A DNA stretch of 64,000 nt. It comes from Afipia sp. (GTDB taxonomy: Bacteria; Pseudomonadota; Alphaproteobacteria; Rhizobiales; Xanthobacteraceae). Below, piece by piece: positions 28,259 to 37,690 of this stretch (positions within the stretch are counted from its first letter, which is position 1; each line of letters starts with the position of its first letter). The stretch covers positions 496,001 through 560,000 of the forward strand of contig JACQDM010000008.1 in assembly GCA_016201045.1 (NCBI GenBank). The letters are read 5' to 3'. The position numbers and the translations under genes are program-made. The notes under the pieces were generated by a model. The model searched no databases and was not told the DNA's origin. It worked only from the letters and a program-made list of their open reading frames with translations.

Positions 28259-29097
28259 TCACCGATGCTCTTCTGACGCTGGCGGTCGGCGTAGAGCTTC
28301 ATCACGGCCGCGGCAGTTTCCTCGATCGAGCGGCGCGTAACGTCCAGCAGTTCCCATCCGTGTTTCGCGGCGAGTTTGCGCGACAATGCGACCTCGTCGG
28401 TCACCGATTGCCGGTCGATATAAGAGTCGTCGCCGGTCTTGGCGCCAAGACCAAGCAGCCGATTTTGTCTGACCTGGATGAGCCGTTCGGGCGTGGCCTG
28501 AAGGCTGACCACCAGCGGCTTCTTCAAGTCCTCAAGCTCACGCGGGATTGGAATCCCCGGCACCAATGGCACATTGGCGGTACGCACGGCGCGATTGGCG
28601 AGATAGATCGACGTCGGAGTCTTCGACGTGCGCGACACGCCGACCAGAACGATGTCGGCGTCCTCCAGCCCTTCGACGTGCTGGCCGTCGTCATGCATCA
28701 TCGTGTAATTGAGCGCGTCGATACGCTTGAAATAATCCGCGTTGAGCGTGTGCTGCGCGCCGACCCGGGGCGATGTTTCGGTGCCGAGATAGGCCTGGAA
28801 CAGCTGCATCACCGGCCCGATGATCGACAGGCTCGGAATATTGATCTCGCGGCATTTGGCTTCCAGCCGTGACACGAGATCCTTCTCGAGCAGCGTGAAC
28901 AGCACGATGCCCGGTGTTTCCTCGATTTCGGCCAACACGCGATCGAGTTGTTTCTGGCTGCGCACCAGCGGATAGACATGCTCGACGGGGGACACATTCG
29001 CGTACTGAGCGGCCACCGCGCGCGCCACCGTGATCAGCGTCTCGCCGGTCGAGTCCGAAATCATGTGAAGGTGGAAGTAACTACTGCTGGTAGGCAT
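28255..29097 (-). CDS. Pyruvate, phosphate dikinase regulatory protein (PPSR/DUF299 family)
   Basis: This bifunctional serine/threonine kinase and pyrophosphorylase switches pyruvate phosphate dikinase or PEP synthase off and on using ADP and phosphate. The 280-residue protein shows [21 protein letters not shown], the P-loop-like [22 protein letters not shown] (about 147-168), [10 protein letters not shown] and [40 protein letters not shown]. It is the gene immediately left of the proposed origin and reads away from it. The orthologue in Caulobacter flanks Cori in the same way. No ppdK is in the window. Confidence 0.95.
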   Translation of the reverse strand: MPTSSSYFHLHMISDSTGETLITVARAVAAQYANVSPVEHVYPLVRSQKQLDRVLAEIEETPGIVLFTLLEKDLVSRLEAKCREINIPSLSIIGPVMQLFQAYLGTETSPRVGAQHTLNADYFKRIDALNYTMMHDDGQHVEGLEDADIVLVGVSRTSKTPTSIYLANRAVRTANVPLVPGIPIPRELEDLKKPLVVSLQATPERLIQVRQNRLLGLGAKTGDDSYIDRQSVTDEVALSRKLAAKHGWELLDVTRRSIEETAAAVMKLYADRQRQKSIGE

Positions 29098-29602
29098 GAG
29101 CCTCAGACCGACCCTATCGTTTTCACGGCGCTGTTGTGGAGCAGCGTGAATTGCTGTGCGCAGAATCCGTTGAATCCGTTCGCGGATAAGACTCGCCCGG
29201 GATAACCCGCTTCTTTATTCACAGCCATGATTTCAGCAAACAATCGCACCATGCATGCGATGCTAGCGGGCCTATGTGGATTTGTCTTGGATGAATCCGG
29301 GAAACGGTGCCGCAAGATACTGAAATATAGTCAGTATTGCGTGGGACAAAATTTATCCCATAGCGTGTGTTACGGCATGCGCTGTTGATTGTAGTTGAAC
29401 AAAGAGAGAAGAACATTGCGTGAGTCATAATCACTGCAACGCTGACTCTCACTTAAGAATCTAAAAAGGATTCTTTAGGCAAGTCGTGCTTGCGGAAACA
29501 TCCCCTCTCACGTCAGGTATCGATGCGGTTCAACCGAGGCCGCTGTCGATCGTTCCAGCGAGAATGAAAGTTCTCGTCACTTAGCAAAGAAAAGTCTTGG
29601 CA
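29098..29602. other. Putative chromosomal replication origin (oriC)
   Basis: This 505-bp gap without genes divides leftward genes (PPDK regulator, maf, coaE, dnaQ) from rightward genes (hemJ, rho, mnmE, mnmG, rsmG, parA, parB), the layout of the Caulobacter Cori neighbourhood. It contains one site matching the DnaA-box consensus TTWTNCACA (TTATTCACA, 29215-29223) and several 7-of-9 variants: TGTGGAGCA (29135-29143), CGCGGATAA (29181-29189), CCGGGATAA (29197-29205), TGTGGATTT (29275-29283) and TTATCCCAT (29353-29361). The stretch from about 29,310 to 29,480 is visibly richer in A and T than the surroundings. A partial CtrA-like site, TTAA-N7-AAAA, is at 29453-29467. Function is inferred. Confidence 0.72.
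29215..29223 (+). promoter_or_regulatory. DnaA-box-like site TTATTCACA
   Basis: The nonamer TTATTCACA fits the consensus TTWTNCACA at every position and is the best DnaA-box match in the gap between the PPDK regulator and hemJ. Weaker variants lie within 150 bases on both strands. A single consensus box occurs by chance, so its meaning depends on the origin context. Confidence 0.6.
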
Positions 29603-30025
29603 ATGTACGAGTGGATCAAGGCGCTGCATGTGATCGCAGTCATCTCCTGGATGGCCGGCATGCTCTATCTGCCGAGGCTGTTCGTCTATCATACGCAAGC
29701 CAAAGCCGGGTCAGAACTGTCCGAGACATTGAAGGTGATGGAATGGCGGCTGCTGAAATTCATCATCAATCCGGCGATGATCGTGACATGGATTGCGGGG
29801 CTTTATCTCGCATGGGCCGGAAATTGGCATACAGCGCACTGGTTTCAGGCGAAGTTCGCGCTGGTGATGGTGCTGTCGGCGGTCCACGGGTATCTTGTTG
29901 GCCGGGTTCGTGCCTTCGATGAGGATCGCAATACCAAAAGCCAAAAATTCTACCGTATTCTCAACGAGGTACCCACTCTGCTGATGATTGCGATTGTCAT
30001 TCTGGTGATCGTAAAGCCGTTTTAG
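29603..30025 (+). CDS. hemJ: Protoporphyrinogen oxidase HemJ
   Basis: HemJ (UPF0093) is an integral membrane enzyme that oxidises protoporphyrinogen IX to protoporphyrin IX in heme synthesis. The 140-residue protein has about four membrane helices, with the conserved histidine in YEWIKALHVIAVISWMAGMLYLPRLFVYH, then MEWRLLKFIINPAMIVTWIAGLYLA and WFQAKFALVMVLSAVHGYL and LNEVPTLLMIAIVILVIVKPF. ATG 29603 is preferred to a TTG two codons upstream. It is the first rightward gene after the proposed origin. hemE, a common neighbour here, is absent. Confidence 0.93.
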   Translation: MYEWIKALHVIAVISWMAGMLYLPRLFVYHTQAKAGSELSETLKVMEWRLLKFIINPAMIVTWIAGLYLAWAGNWHTAHWFQAKFALVMVLSAVHGYLVGRVRAFDEDRNTKSQKFYRILNEVPTLLMIAIVILVIVKPF

Positions 30026-30030
30026 AACGC

Positions 30031-30081
30031 AAATCGGCATTTCCTATCAAAACGATCTCCTTGCCTGAACGATGCCGATTT
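30031..30081 (+). terminator. Inverted repeat after hemJ, possible terminator
   Basis: AAATCGGCAT (30031-30040) and ATGCCGATTT (30072-30081) are perfect 10-base inverted repeats separated by 31 bases, beginning 5 bases after the hemJ stop and followed by TTCTAT. The long loop and short T run make a normal intrinsic terminator uncertain; an RNA-stabilising or rho-leader structure is an alternative. Confidence 0.35.
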
Positions 30082-30128
30082 TCTATAGTCGCTTTATCCC
30101 ACCGAACGCAGACGGATGCGGTTGAGTC

Positions 30129-30182
30129 CCGGTTCCAATGTTGAACCGGCCGCTGCATCAGGTTCGCAAGCCTCCCCGGCTT
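30129..30182 (+). promoter_or_regulatory. Structured leader upstream of rho
   Basis: Within the 289-bp gap before rho, two small hairpins can form: CCGGTTC-CAATGTT-GAACCGG (30129-30149) and AAGCC-TCCCC-GGCTT (about 30168-30182). In Escherichia coli the long rho leader is subject to autoregulation by Rho. Whether this leader works similarly is inference from length, structure and position. Confidence 0.3.
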
Positions 30183-30314
30183 CTTCGTCGATCAAGTCCT
30201 TCACTCGCTGAAAATTTTTCGGACATCTGAAATTTTGGTCGTCCGTCTATTGGCAAGCAGGCCGAATCTTCGTTTGCACCCCTCCCCTCGACGACACTCC
30301 ACAGGACAACCCCC

Positions 30315-31580
<1,266 letters not shown>

Positions 31581-31611
31581 AGCTGCAAACGACCGCACCA
31601 ACGTTTGCAGG

Positions 31612-31642
31612 AAATGCCCGGCTTCGCGCCGGGCATTTTTTT
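31612..31642 (+). terminator. Intrinsic terminator of rho
   Basis: The arms AAATGCCCGGC (31612-31622) and GCCGGGCATTT (31628-31638) pair perfectly over 11 bases around a TTCGC loop and run into seven Ts (31636-31642). It begins 32 bases after the rho stop. This is the clearest intrinsic terminator in the window. Confidence 0.93.
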
Positions 31643-31839
31643 GAGCGCGGCGAAGCGCGACAGGCCTTCGCGCCGCAATCTCGCCATCCGATTCCAAGTC
31701 CGTCACCGTTTCGCCTTTCCATAATCAGACGGAATATATTGCGCTGCAACATGATTTATGCTGCACCGGAAGCTGCAGCAATTTAAGGACTTGTTAGGCT
31801 TTGGCTTGAGTTGGGCGGACTCTACGGACAAAACAGGCC

Positions 31840-33171
31840 ATGCATTCTCGCAACCAGACCATTTTTGCGCTGTCGTCGGGCCGCCCGCCCGCAGCCATCG
31901 CGATTGTCCGCGTCTCGGGACCGCAGGCGCGAGCAGCTCTCAAACAATTATGCGGAAAATTGCCTGAGCCGCGAATGGCTCACGTCGCAACGCTGCGCGA
32001 TTCGAACGGCGAACCAATCGACGAATCGGTTGTGCTCTGGTTTCCGGCACCGCATTCAGCCACCGGCGAAGACATCGCCGAATTTCAGATTCACGGCGGG
32101 CGCGCGGTAATCGCAGCGTTGTTCGCTGCGCTTGAAAAAATCGATGGCTTGCGTCCGGCCGATCCCGGCGAGTTCACGCGCCGTGCGTTCGAGAACGGCA
32201 AGCTCGATCTCACCGAAGCCGAAGGTCTCGACGATGTCATTCATGCCGACACGGATCGACAGCGCCGTCAGGCGTTGCGGCAGTTGAAAGGCCTACTCGG
32301 TGAAAAAGCCGAAAGCTGGCGCGGGCAAATTATCGAAGCCTCGGCGCTGGTCGAAGCGGGAATCGACTTCTCCGACGAGGGCGACGTGTCGGCGGAATTG
32401 GTTGCGCCGGCGCTGAAGAAAATTTCGGCGTTGAAAGCAGAAATCGAGGAAACCCTTGCGGCATCGGCCCAAAGTGAACGCCTTCGCGACGGACTTGTGG
32501 TCGCGATTGCCGGTCCGCCGAACGCGGGCAAATCGACGCTGCTCAATCGTCTCGCGCGGCGCGAGGCCGCGATCGTCTCGCCTCATGCCGGCACGACGCG
32601 CGACGCCATCGAAGTGCATCTCGATCTCGATGGCTATCCGGTGACGCTGATCGACACCGCCGGCATTCGCGATACGCAGGATCCGGTGGAGCAAGAGGGC
32701 GTGCGGCGTGCACGCGAACGTGCGCGATCCGCGGATCTTGTGGTGTGGCTCGTCGATGCGAGCGATCCGACGCCGCCTGAAGTGGATGGCGATTTGAAAG
32801 ACATGCCGATCTGGATCGCGCGCAACAAGATCGATCTCGCGAATTCTGCTCAAACGTCGCGGATCGAAACGGTCGCGATTTCCGCGTCGCGCGGCGACGG
32901 CATCCAAGAACTGGTCGCGCGTCTGGTTTCTTTCGCGCAAGAATTTTTCGCCTCAAGCGAAAGCGGAATTGTCAGCCGCGCGCGGCACCGGATGCTGCTT
33001 CGGGAAACGGCCGATTCGCTTGGGAGGGCGGTTGCGGCGGCTGGGCAAGGCGATGAATTACTTGCAGAAAATCTGAGAATTGCAATTCACTCCTTGGGGC
33101 GGCTGACCGGCCGCGTGGATGTCGAAGATATTCTGGACGTGATTTTCCGCGAGTTCTGCATCGGCAAATAA
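31840..33171 (+). CDS. mnmE: tRNA uridine-5-carboxymethylaminomethyl(34) synthesis GTPase MnmE
   Basis: MnmE (TrmE) works with MnmG to modify the wobble uridine of certain tRNAs. The 443-residue protein has the tetrahydrofolate-binding N-domain ([60 protein letters not shown]), the G domain inserted in the helical domain with G1 [13 protein letters not shown]2/G3 GTTRDAIE and [11 protein letters not shown]4 NKID, and the C-terminal FCIGK cysteine. It is followed by mnmG, its partner, after about 100 bases containing two parS sites. Confidence 0.97.
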   Translation: MHSRNQTIFALSSGRPPAAIAIVRVSGPQARAALKQLCGKLPEPRMAHVATLRDSNGEPIDESVVLWFPAPHSATGEDIAEFQIHGGRAVIAALFAALEKIDGLRPADPGEFTRRAFENGKLDLTEAEGLDDVIHADTDRQRRQALRQLKGLLGEKAESWRGQIIEASALVEAGIDFSDEGDVSAELVAPALKKISALKAEIEETLAASAQSERLRDGLVVAIAGPPNAGKSTLLNRLARREAAIVSPHAGTTRDAIEVHLDLDGYPVTLIDTAGIRDTQDPVEQEGVRRARERARSADLVVWLVDASDPTPPEVDGDLKDMPIWIARNKIDLANSAQTSRIETVAISASRGDGIQELVARLVSFAQEFFASSESGIVSRARHRMLLRETADSLGRAVAAAGQGDELLAENLRIAIHSLGRLTGRVDVEDILDVIFREFCIGK

Positions 33172-33177
33172 GTTCGA

Positions 33178-33193
33178 TGTTTCACGTGAAACG
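33178..33193. promoter_or_regulatory. parS site 1
   Basis: TGTTTCACGTGAAACG is the 16-base ParB-binding palindrome TGTTTCACGTGAAACA with one mismatch at the last base. It lies 6 bases after the mnmE stop. ParB loads here as a CTP-dependent clamp to drive origin segregation. Confidence 0.92.
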
Positions 33194-33210
33194 TTTGGCC
33201 GCCGCTTCCC

Positions 33211-33226
33211 TGTTTCACGTGAAACA
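33211..33226. promoter_or_regulatory. parS site 2
   Basis: TGTTTCACGTGAAACA is a perfect 16-base parS palindrome in the space between mnmE and mnmG, 17 bases after parS site 1. Confidence 0.95.
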
Positions 33227-33274
33227 CAGCTTTCGCCTTTGAGCATTTGCATCGTCGCGATAGAACCCGCGCTC

Positions 33275-35161
33275 ATGAGCACATCGTTCGACGTCATCGT
33301 GATCGGAGGCGGGCACGCCGGCTGCGAAGCCGCGGCTGCTTCCGCGCGCGTGGGCGCGAAGACTGCACTTGTCACTCACAAATTTTCGACCGTCGGTGCG
33401 ATGTCCTGCAATCCGGCCATCGGCGGTTTGGGGAAGGGCCACCTTGTTCGCGAGATCGATGCACTCGACGGTCTGATGGGCCGCATCGCCGACCAAGGTG
33501 GCATCCAGTTTCGCGTGCTTAATCGCCGCAAGGGACCGGCCGTTCGCGGTCCGCGCGCGCAGATCGACCGCAAGCTCTATGCGGCGGCGATGCAGACAGC
33601 GATCCGCGAGACCGAGAGCCTCGAAGTTATTGAGGGCGAGGCGGACGAGCTGCTTTTGGATGGCGGAAGAATTTGCGGGATTCGCCTCGGCGATGGCCGG
33701 AAATTTGCGGCTGGTGCCGTCGTCATCACCACCGGCACATTCCTGCGCGGCCTGATCCACCTTGGTGAAAAGAACTGGCCGGCCGGCCGTATCGATGAAG
33801 CTCCAGCGATGGGACTTTCGAAATCATTTGAGCAGGCGGGATTCACACTGGGCCGTCTTAAAACCGGAACGCCGCCGCGCCTCGATGGTTCGACCATCGA
33901 CTGGAGCGCGGTTGAGATGCAGCCGGGCGACGATCCAATCGAGCCTTTCTCGGTCATGACCGAACGCATAACGACTCCGCAGATCGAATGCGGGATCACC
34001 CGCACAACGAACGCGACGCACGACATCATCCGCGCCAACGTCCATCGCTCGCCGATGTATTCCGGCCAGATCAAAAGCAGCGGCCCGCGTTATTGCCCCT
34101 CCATAGAAGACAAGATCGTCCGTTTCGGCGATCGAGACGGGCATCAGATCTTCCTCGAGCCGGAAGGGCTGGACGATACGACCGTCTATCCGAACGGCAT
34201 TTCGACATCGCTTCCGGAAGACGTTCAGAAGGCCATTCTGGAGACGATTCCGGGTCTTGAGAATGTACGGATGGTGCGTCCCGGCTACGCCATCGAATAC
34301 GATCACGTCGATCCCCGCGAACTCGACCCAACGCTTCAGACCAAGCGTATTCCGGGGCTATTTCTGGCAGGTCAGATCAACGGCACAACGGGCTACGAAG
34401 AGGCGGGAGCGCAGGGACTTGTCGCCGGTCTGAATGCCGCTTTGACAGCTTCGGGCGGCTCTCCGGCCATTTTTGATCGTGCGGACGGCTATCTGGGCGT
34501 GATGATCGACGACCTGACATCGCGCGGCATCACCGAGCCCTATCGGATGTTCACGTCGCGCGCTGAATATCGTCTCACGCTGCGGGCCGACAATGCGGAT
34601 CAACGCCTTACGGATTGCGGAATCTTGTTCGGATGCGTGGGTTCTGAGCGCCGAATGTTTCACGTGAAACGAATGGCTGCTTTGGCGGATGCAAAGGCGC
34701 TCTCGAAGTCGCTTTCGATCACACCGAACGAGGCGGCAAAGCACGGTCTCACTCTCAATCGCGATGGCCAGCGCCGCTCGGCTTTCGATCTGCTCGCTTA
34801 TCCGGATGTAACCTGGCAGCAGGTCGCGTCGATCTGGCCGAAGCTCGACGCCATCGACTCGGTCATCGCTACGCATCTGGAAATCGATGCGAAGTACGAT
34901 GTCTATCTCTCGCGGCAAGCGGCCGATGTCGATGCGTTCCGGCGCGATGAAAGTCTGCTGCTGACGGACGTGGACTATTCGCTGGTGCCAGGCCTTTCCA
35001 ACGAGGCGCGGCAGAAACTCGAAGCCAATCGCCCGCGCACGATTGGGCAGGCCGGTCGCATTGAGGCGATGACGCCTGCAGCGCTGGCGATCCTCGCGGC
35101 CTATCTGCGGCGTCAGGCGCGCAAGCCTGGTTCGATTGCGCCTGCATCGATTTCGGCCTGA
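33275..35161 (+). CDS. mnmG: tRNA uridine-5-carboxymethylaminomethyl(34) synthesis enzyme MnmG
   Basis: MnmG (GidA) is the FAD-dependent partner of MnmE. From ATG 33275 the protein has 628 residues. It starts [20 protein letters not shown] (FAD-binding) and contains [109 protein letters not shown] and the C-terminal [19 protein letters not shown] twelve codons upstream also continues the frame but is not conserved. Residues 461-466 (MFHVKR) are encoded by parS site 3, so the site lies inside the coding sequence. Confidence 0.97.
   Translation: MSTSFDVIVIGGGHAGCEAAAASARVGAKTALVTHKFSTVGAMSCNPAIGGLGKGHLVREIDALDGLMGRIADQGGIQFRVLNRRKGPAVRGPRAQIDRKLYAAAMQTAIRETESLEVIEGEADELLLDGGRICGIRLGDGRKFAAGAVVITTGTFLRGLIHLGEKNWPAGRIDEAPAMGLSKSFEQAGFTLGRLKTGTPPRLDGSTIDWSAVEMQPGDDPIEPFSVMTERITTPQIECGITRTTNATHDIIRANVHRSPMYSGQIKSSGPRYCPSIEDKIVRFGDRDGHQIFLEPEGLDDTTVYPNGISTSLPEDVQKAILETIPGLENVRMVRPGYAIEYDHVDPRELDPTLQTKRIPGLFLAGQINGTTGYEEAGAQGLVAGLNAALTASGGSPAIFDRADGYLGVMIDDLTSRGITEPYRMFTSRAEYRLTLRADNADQRLTDCGILFGCVGSERRMFHVKRMAALADAKALSKSLSITPNEAAKHGLTLNRDGQRRSAFDLLAYPDVTWQQVASIWPKLDAIDSVIATHLEIDAKYDVYLSRQAADVDAFRRDESLLLTDVDYSLVPGLSNEARQKLEANRPRTIGQAGRIEAMTPAALAILAAYLRRQARKPGSIAPASISA
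34656..34671. promoter_or_regulatory. parS site 3, inside mnmG
   Basis: TGTTTCACGTGAAACG matches the parS palindrome at 15 of 16 bases. It lies in the mnmG coding sequence and encodes part of the variable stretch MFHVKR (residues 461-466), between the conserved FTSRAEYRL and the C-terminal helical domain. Confidence 0.92.
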
Positions 35162-35173
35162 CGGGCGACGCCC

Positions 35174-35827
35174 GTGGCCGACGCAGAGTCCTCTCAGATT
35201 TCGGCCTCCGACAAAGCAGCCGCGCTGAAGCTCACGCCTGTTTCACGTGAAACAGAACAGCGGCTGGATCGTTATGTCGGCTTGCTGGCGGAGTGGCAGA
35301 CGAAAACGAACCTCATCGCATCGTCGGAGCTTCCGAGAATCTGGACGCGCCACGTCGCTGACTCGCTGCAGCTTGTTCGGCTCGCGCCATCGGCGAATCG
35401 CTGGCTGGATTTCGGTAGCGGCGGCGGATTCCCGGGCGTCGTTGTTGCCTGCGCGCTTGCTGAAAAAGAAAATGCGCGAATCGATCTCGTCGAACGCAAC
35501 GCCAAGAAGGCGGCTTTCTTGCGCGAGGCTTTGCGCGTGACGAATTCGCCGGGCACCGCTCACCTGTCGAGCATCGAGGATTACGTGGACAGGTCGAACG
35601 CGCCGGTCGATTGCATCACCGCGCGCGCGGTCGCTCCCCTAAATTCCCTTGTGGGTTACGTCGAGCCGCTCGTGAAACGGGGCGCAAAAGCGTTGTTCCT
35701 CAAGGGGCAAGATGTAGACGCCGAATTGACGGAAACTACTAAATACTGGACAATCCAGCATCGACTTCATCGCAGCCTGACCGGCGACGGCTGGATCGTT
35801 GAAATCGAATCGATTGCCAGGCGCTGA
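35174..35827 (+). CDS. rsmG: 16S rRNA (guanine(527)-N(7))-methyltransferase RsmG
   Basis: RsmG (GidB) makes m7G527 in 16S rRNA; its loss gives low-level streptomycin resistance. The 217-residue class I methyltransferase has LAEWQTKTNLIASSELPRIWTRHVADSLQL, WLDFGSGGGFPGVVVA (SAM-binding), IDLVERNAKKAAFLREALR and CITARAVAPLNSLVGYVEPLVKRGAKALFLKGQD. The GTG start follows mnmG by 12 bases. parS site 4 lies within the first 27 codons (residues PVSRETEQ). Confidence 0.96.
   Translation: MADAESSQISASDKAAALKLTPVSRETEQRLDRYVGLLAEWQTKTNLIASSELPRIWTRHVADSLQLVRLAPSANRWLDFGSGGGFPGVVVACALAEKENARIDLVERNAKKAAFLREALRVTNSPGTAHLSSIEDYVDRSNAPVDCITARAVAPLNSLVGYVEPLVKRGAKALFLKGQDVDAELTETTKYWTIQHRLHRSLTGDGWIVEIESIARR
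35239..35254. promoter_or_regulatory. parS site 4, inside rsmG
   Basis: TGTTTCACGTGAAACA is a perfect parS palindrome inside the 5' part of rsmG, 624 bases before the parA start. It encodes residues in the weakly conserved N-terminal segment, so the coding constraint is mild. Confidence 0.95.
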
Positions 35828-35862
35828 AATGCTGCGCTGCACAAAGATCGGGTGGGTATACA

Positions 35863-36717
35863 ATGATCGACATGAAGGGAATCTTCGGCGGCGAGAACGG
35901 ACCGGCTCACGCAGATGGGCATCCGCGAATTCTGGCGCTCGCCAATCAAAAGGGCGGCGTCGGCAAGACGACGACTGCGATCAATCTCGGTACGGCACTG
36001 GCCGCCATCGGCGAGCGCGTGCTGATCGTCTACCTCGATCCGCAAGGCAATGCTTCCACCGGGCTCGGAATTGACCGCCGCAATCGCAACTGCTCGACCT
36101 ACGACGTACTGATCGGTGAAGCGAAGCTGCGCGATGCAATCATGCCGACGGCGGTGCCGCGTCTTCACATCGCGTCGTCGACAATGGACCTATCCGGTCT
36201 CGAGCTTGAACTCGGCTCCGCGCGCGATCGCGCGTTTCGTCTGCGCGATGCGCTTGCTGGACTGAATGACGGTTTGGACAAGGACAACGACTACACCTAT
36301 GTGCTGGTCGATTGCCCGCCATCGCTCAACCTCATCACCGTCAACGCGATGGCAGCGTCGCACGCGATCCTCGTTCCGCTTCAGTGCGAGTTCTTCGCGC
36401 TCGAAGGTTTGTCGCAGCTTTTGCAGACCGTCGAGCAGGTTCGCTCGACGCTGAATCCGACGCTGACGATTCACGGCATCGTGCTGACCATGTTCGACGC
36501 GCGCAACAACCTGTCGAACCAGGTCGTCGCCGATGTGCGCCAGTTCATGGGCAAGAAAGTTTACGACACGATGATTCCGCGCAACATCCGCATCTCGGAA
36601 GCGCCATCCTATGGAAAGCCGGTTCTCGTCTACGATCTCAAATGCGTCGGCTCGGAGGCTTACCTCAAGCTCGCCACCGAAGTGATCCAGCGCGAGCGCG
36701 AATTGCGCACGCACTGA
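35863..36717 (+). CDS. parA: Chromosome partitioning ATPase ParA
   Basis: ParA is the ATPase that, with ParB on parS, segregates the origin region. The 284-residue protein has the deviant Walker A ALANQKGGVGKTTTAINLG (Lys30 and Lys35), VYLDPQGNASTGLG, Walker B YVLVDCPPSLNLITVNAM, ILVPLQCEFFALEGLSQL, LTMFDARNNLS and ISEAPSYGKPVLVYD. It follows rsmG by 35 bases and precedes parB. The rsmG-parA-parB order is conserved near origins in many bacteria. Confidence 0.97.
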   Translation: MIDMKGIFGGENGPAHADGHPRILALANQKGGVGKTTTAINLGTALAAIGERVLIVYLDPQGNASTGLGIDRRNRNCSTYDVLIGEAKLRDAIMPTAVPRLHIASSTMDLSGLELELGSARDRAFRLRDALAGLNDGLDKDNDYTYVLVDCPPSLNLITVNAMAASHAILVPLQCEFFALEGLSQLLQTVEQVRSTLNPTLTIHGIVLTMFDARNNLSNQVVADVRQFMGKKVYDTMIPRNIRISEAPSYGKPVLVYDLKCVGSEAYLKLATEVIQRERELRTH

Positions 36718-36782
36718 ATCTGCAGCGTTGGGATTGTGACGGGAGGTTTGCGTTGAGTCGTGCGAGTGCAAGGGAGACGGCG

Positions 36783-37679
36783 ATGGCCGACGAAGCGCGT
36801 TCGCGATTGGGCCGGGGTCTTGCCAGCCTGATCGGCGATGTCGGCGGCGAGGCGGCGCATGTCGATCGACCGTCGAAGGCCGCGCCGCGCAAAGTCCCGA
36901 TCGAATTTCTCAAAGCCAATCCAAAAAATCCGCGCCGCTCATTCTCGGATGCCGAACTCGCCGAGCTTGCCGACTCGATCAGACAGCATGGCGTGATCCA
37001 GCCCATCGTTGTGCGGCCGGTGAAGGGCGCGACCGATCGCTTCGAAATCATCGCCGGCGAACGCCGCTGGCGCGCGTCGCAGAAGGCCGGTCTGCATGAT
37101 GTGCCGATCGTCACAATCGATGTCACCGATAGCGCGGCACTCGAAATCGCGATCATCGAAAACGTGCAGCGTTCGGATTTGAACGCGATGGAAGAAGCGC
37201 AGGGCTATCACGCGCTCGCCGCGGAATACAAACACAGCCAGGACGAGATCGCCAAGCTCGTCGGCAAGAGCCGCAGCCACGTCGCCAACATGATGCGGCT
37301 GACCAAGTTGCCGAACGAAGTTCAGAGGTTCATTGCCGACGGCAAACTTTCCGCCGGTCATGCGCGCGCTCTGATCGGCGTACCGGACGCGGCAGCCGCC
37401 GCAAAGAAAATCGTCGAGCAGGGTTTGAACGTTCGTCAGGCCGAGGCGCTCGCGCATGAAGAAGGCGTGCCGCAGCGCAAGCCGCAGAAATCGCGCGGCG
37501 GAAGCGCGGCTGCGAAGAAAGACCCGGATACGATTGCGCTGGAAAAGCGCGTCAGCGATGTGCTCGGTCTGAAAGTCAGCGTCGAGCACCGCAATCCGGG
37601 TGGCGCAGTACAGATCAAATACCGCGATCTCGATCAGCTCGACGATATTTTGCGGCGTCTCGAATCGCGCCGCAAATAG
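36783..37679 (+). CDS. parB: Chromosome partitioning protein ParB
   Basis: ParB is the CTP-dependent clamp that binds parS and spreads along DNA. The 298-residue protein starts MADEARSRLGRGLASLIGD, typical of alphaproteobacterial ParB. The CTP-binding N-domain shows IEFLKANPKNPRRSF, GVIQPIVVRP, the arginine patch GERRWRA (92-98) and ENVQRSDLN; the helix-turn-helix is at about 150-175 (HSQDEIAKLVGKSRSHVANMMRLTKLP); the dimerisation domain ends QIKYRDLDQLDDILRRLESRRK. Four matching parS sites lie 1.5-3.6 kb upstream. The open frame continues far upstream inside parA, but without conservation. Confidence 0.97.
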   Translation: MADEARSRLGRGLASLIGDVGGEAAHVDRPSKAAPRKVPIEFLKANPKNPRRSFSDAELAELADSIRQHGVIQPIVVRPVKGATDRFEIIAGERRWRASQKAGLHDVPIVTIDVTDSAALEIAIIENVQRSDLNAMEEAQGYHALAAEYKHSQDEIAKLVGKSRSHVANMMRLTKLPNEVQRFIADGKLSAGHARALIGVPDAAAAAKKIVEQGLNVRQAEALAHEEGVPQRKPQKSRGGSAAAKKDPDTIALEKRVSDVLGLKVSVEHRNPGGAVQIKYRDLDQLDDILRRLESRRK

Positions 37680-37690
37680 GGCGCTTCTCG

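Noticed and set aside
29453-29467. CtrA binding site TTAA-N7-TTAA within the candidate origin
   Set aside because: The second half reads AAAA (two mismatches), too weak to claim although the position is suggestive.
36312-36782. A 157-codon extension upstream of parB
   Set aside because: It runs out of frame through parA and has no conserved residues; MADEARSRLGRGLASLIGD is the typical ParB start.
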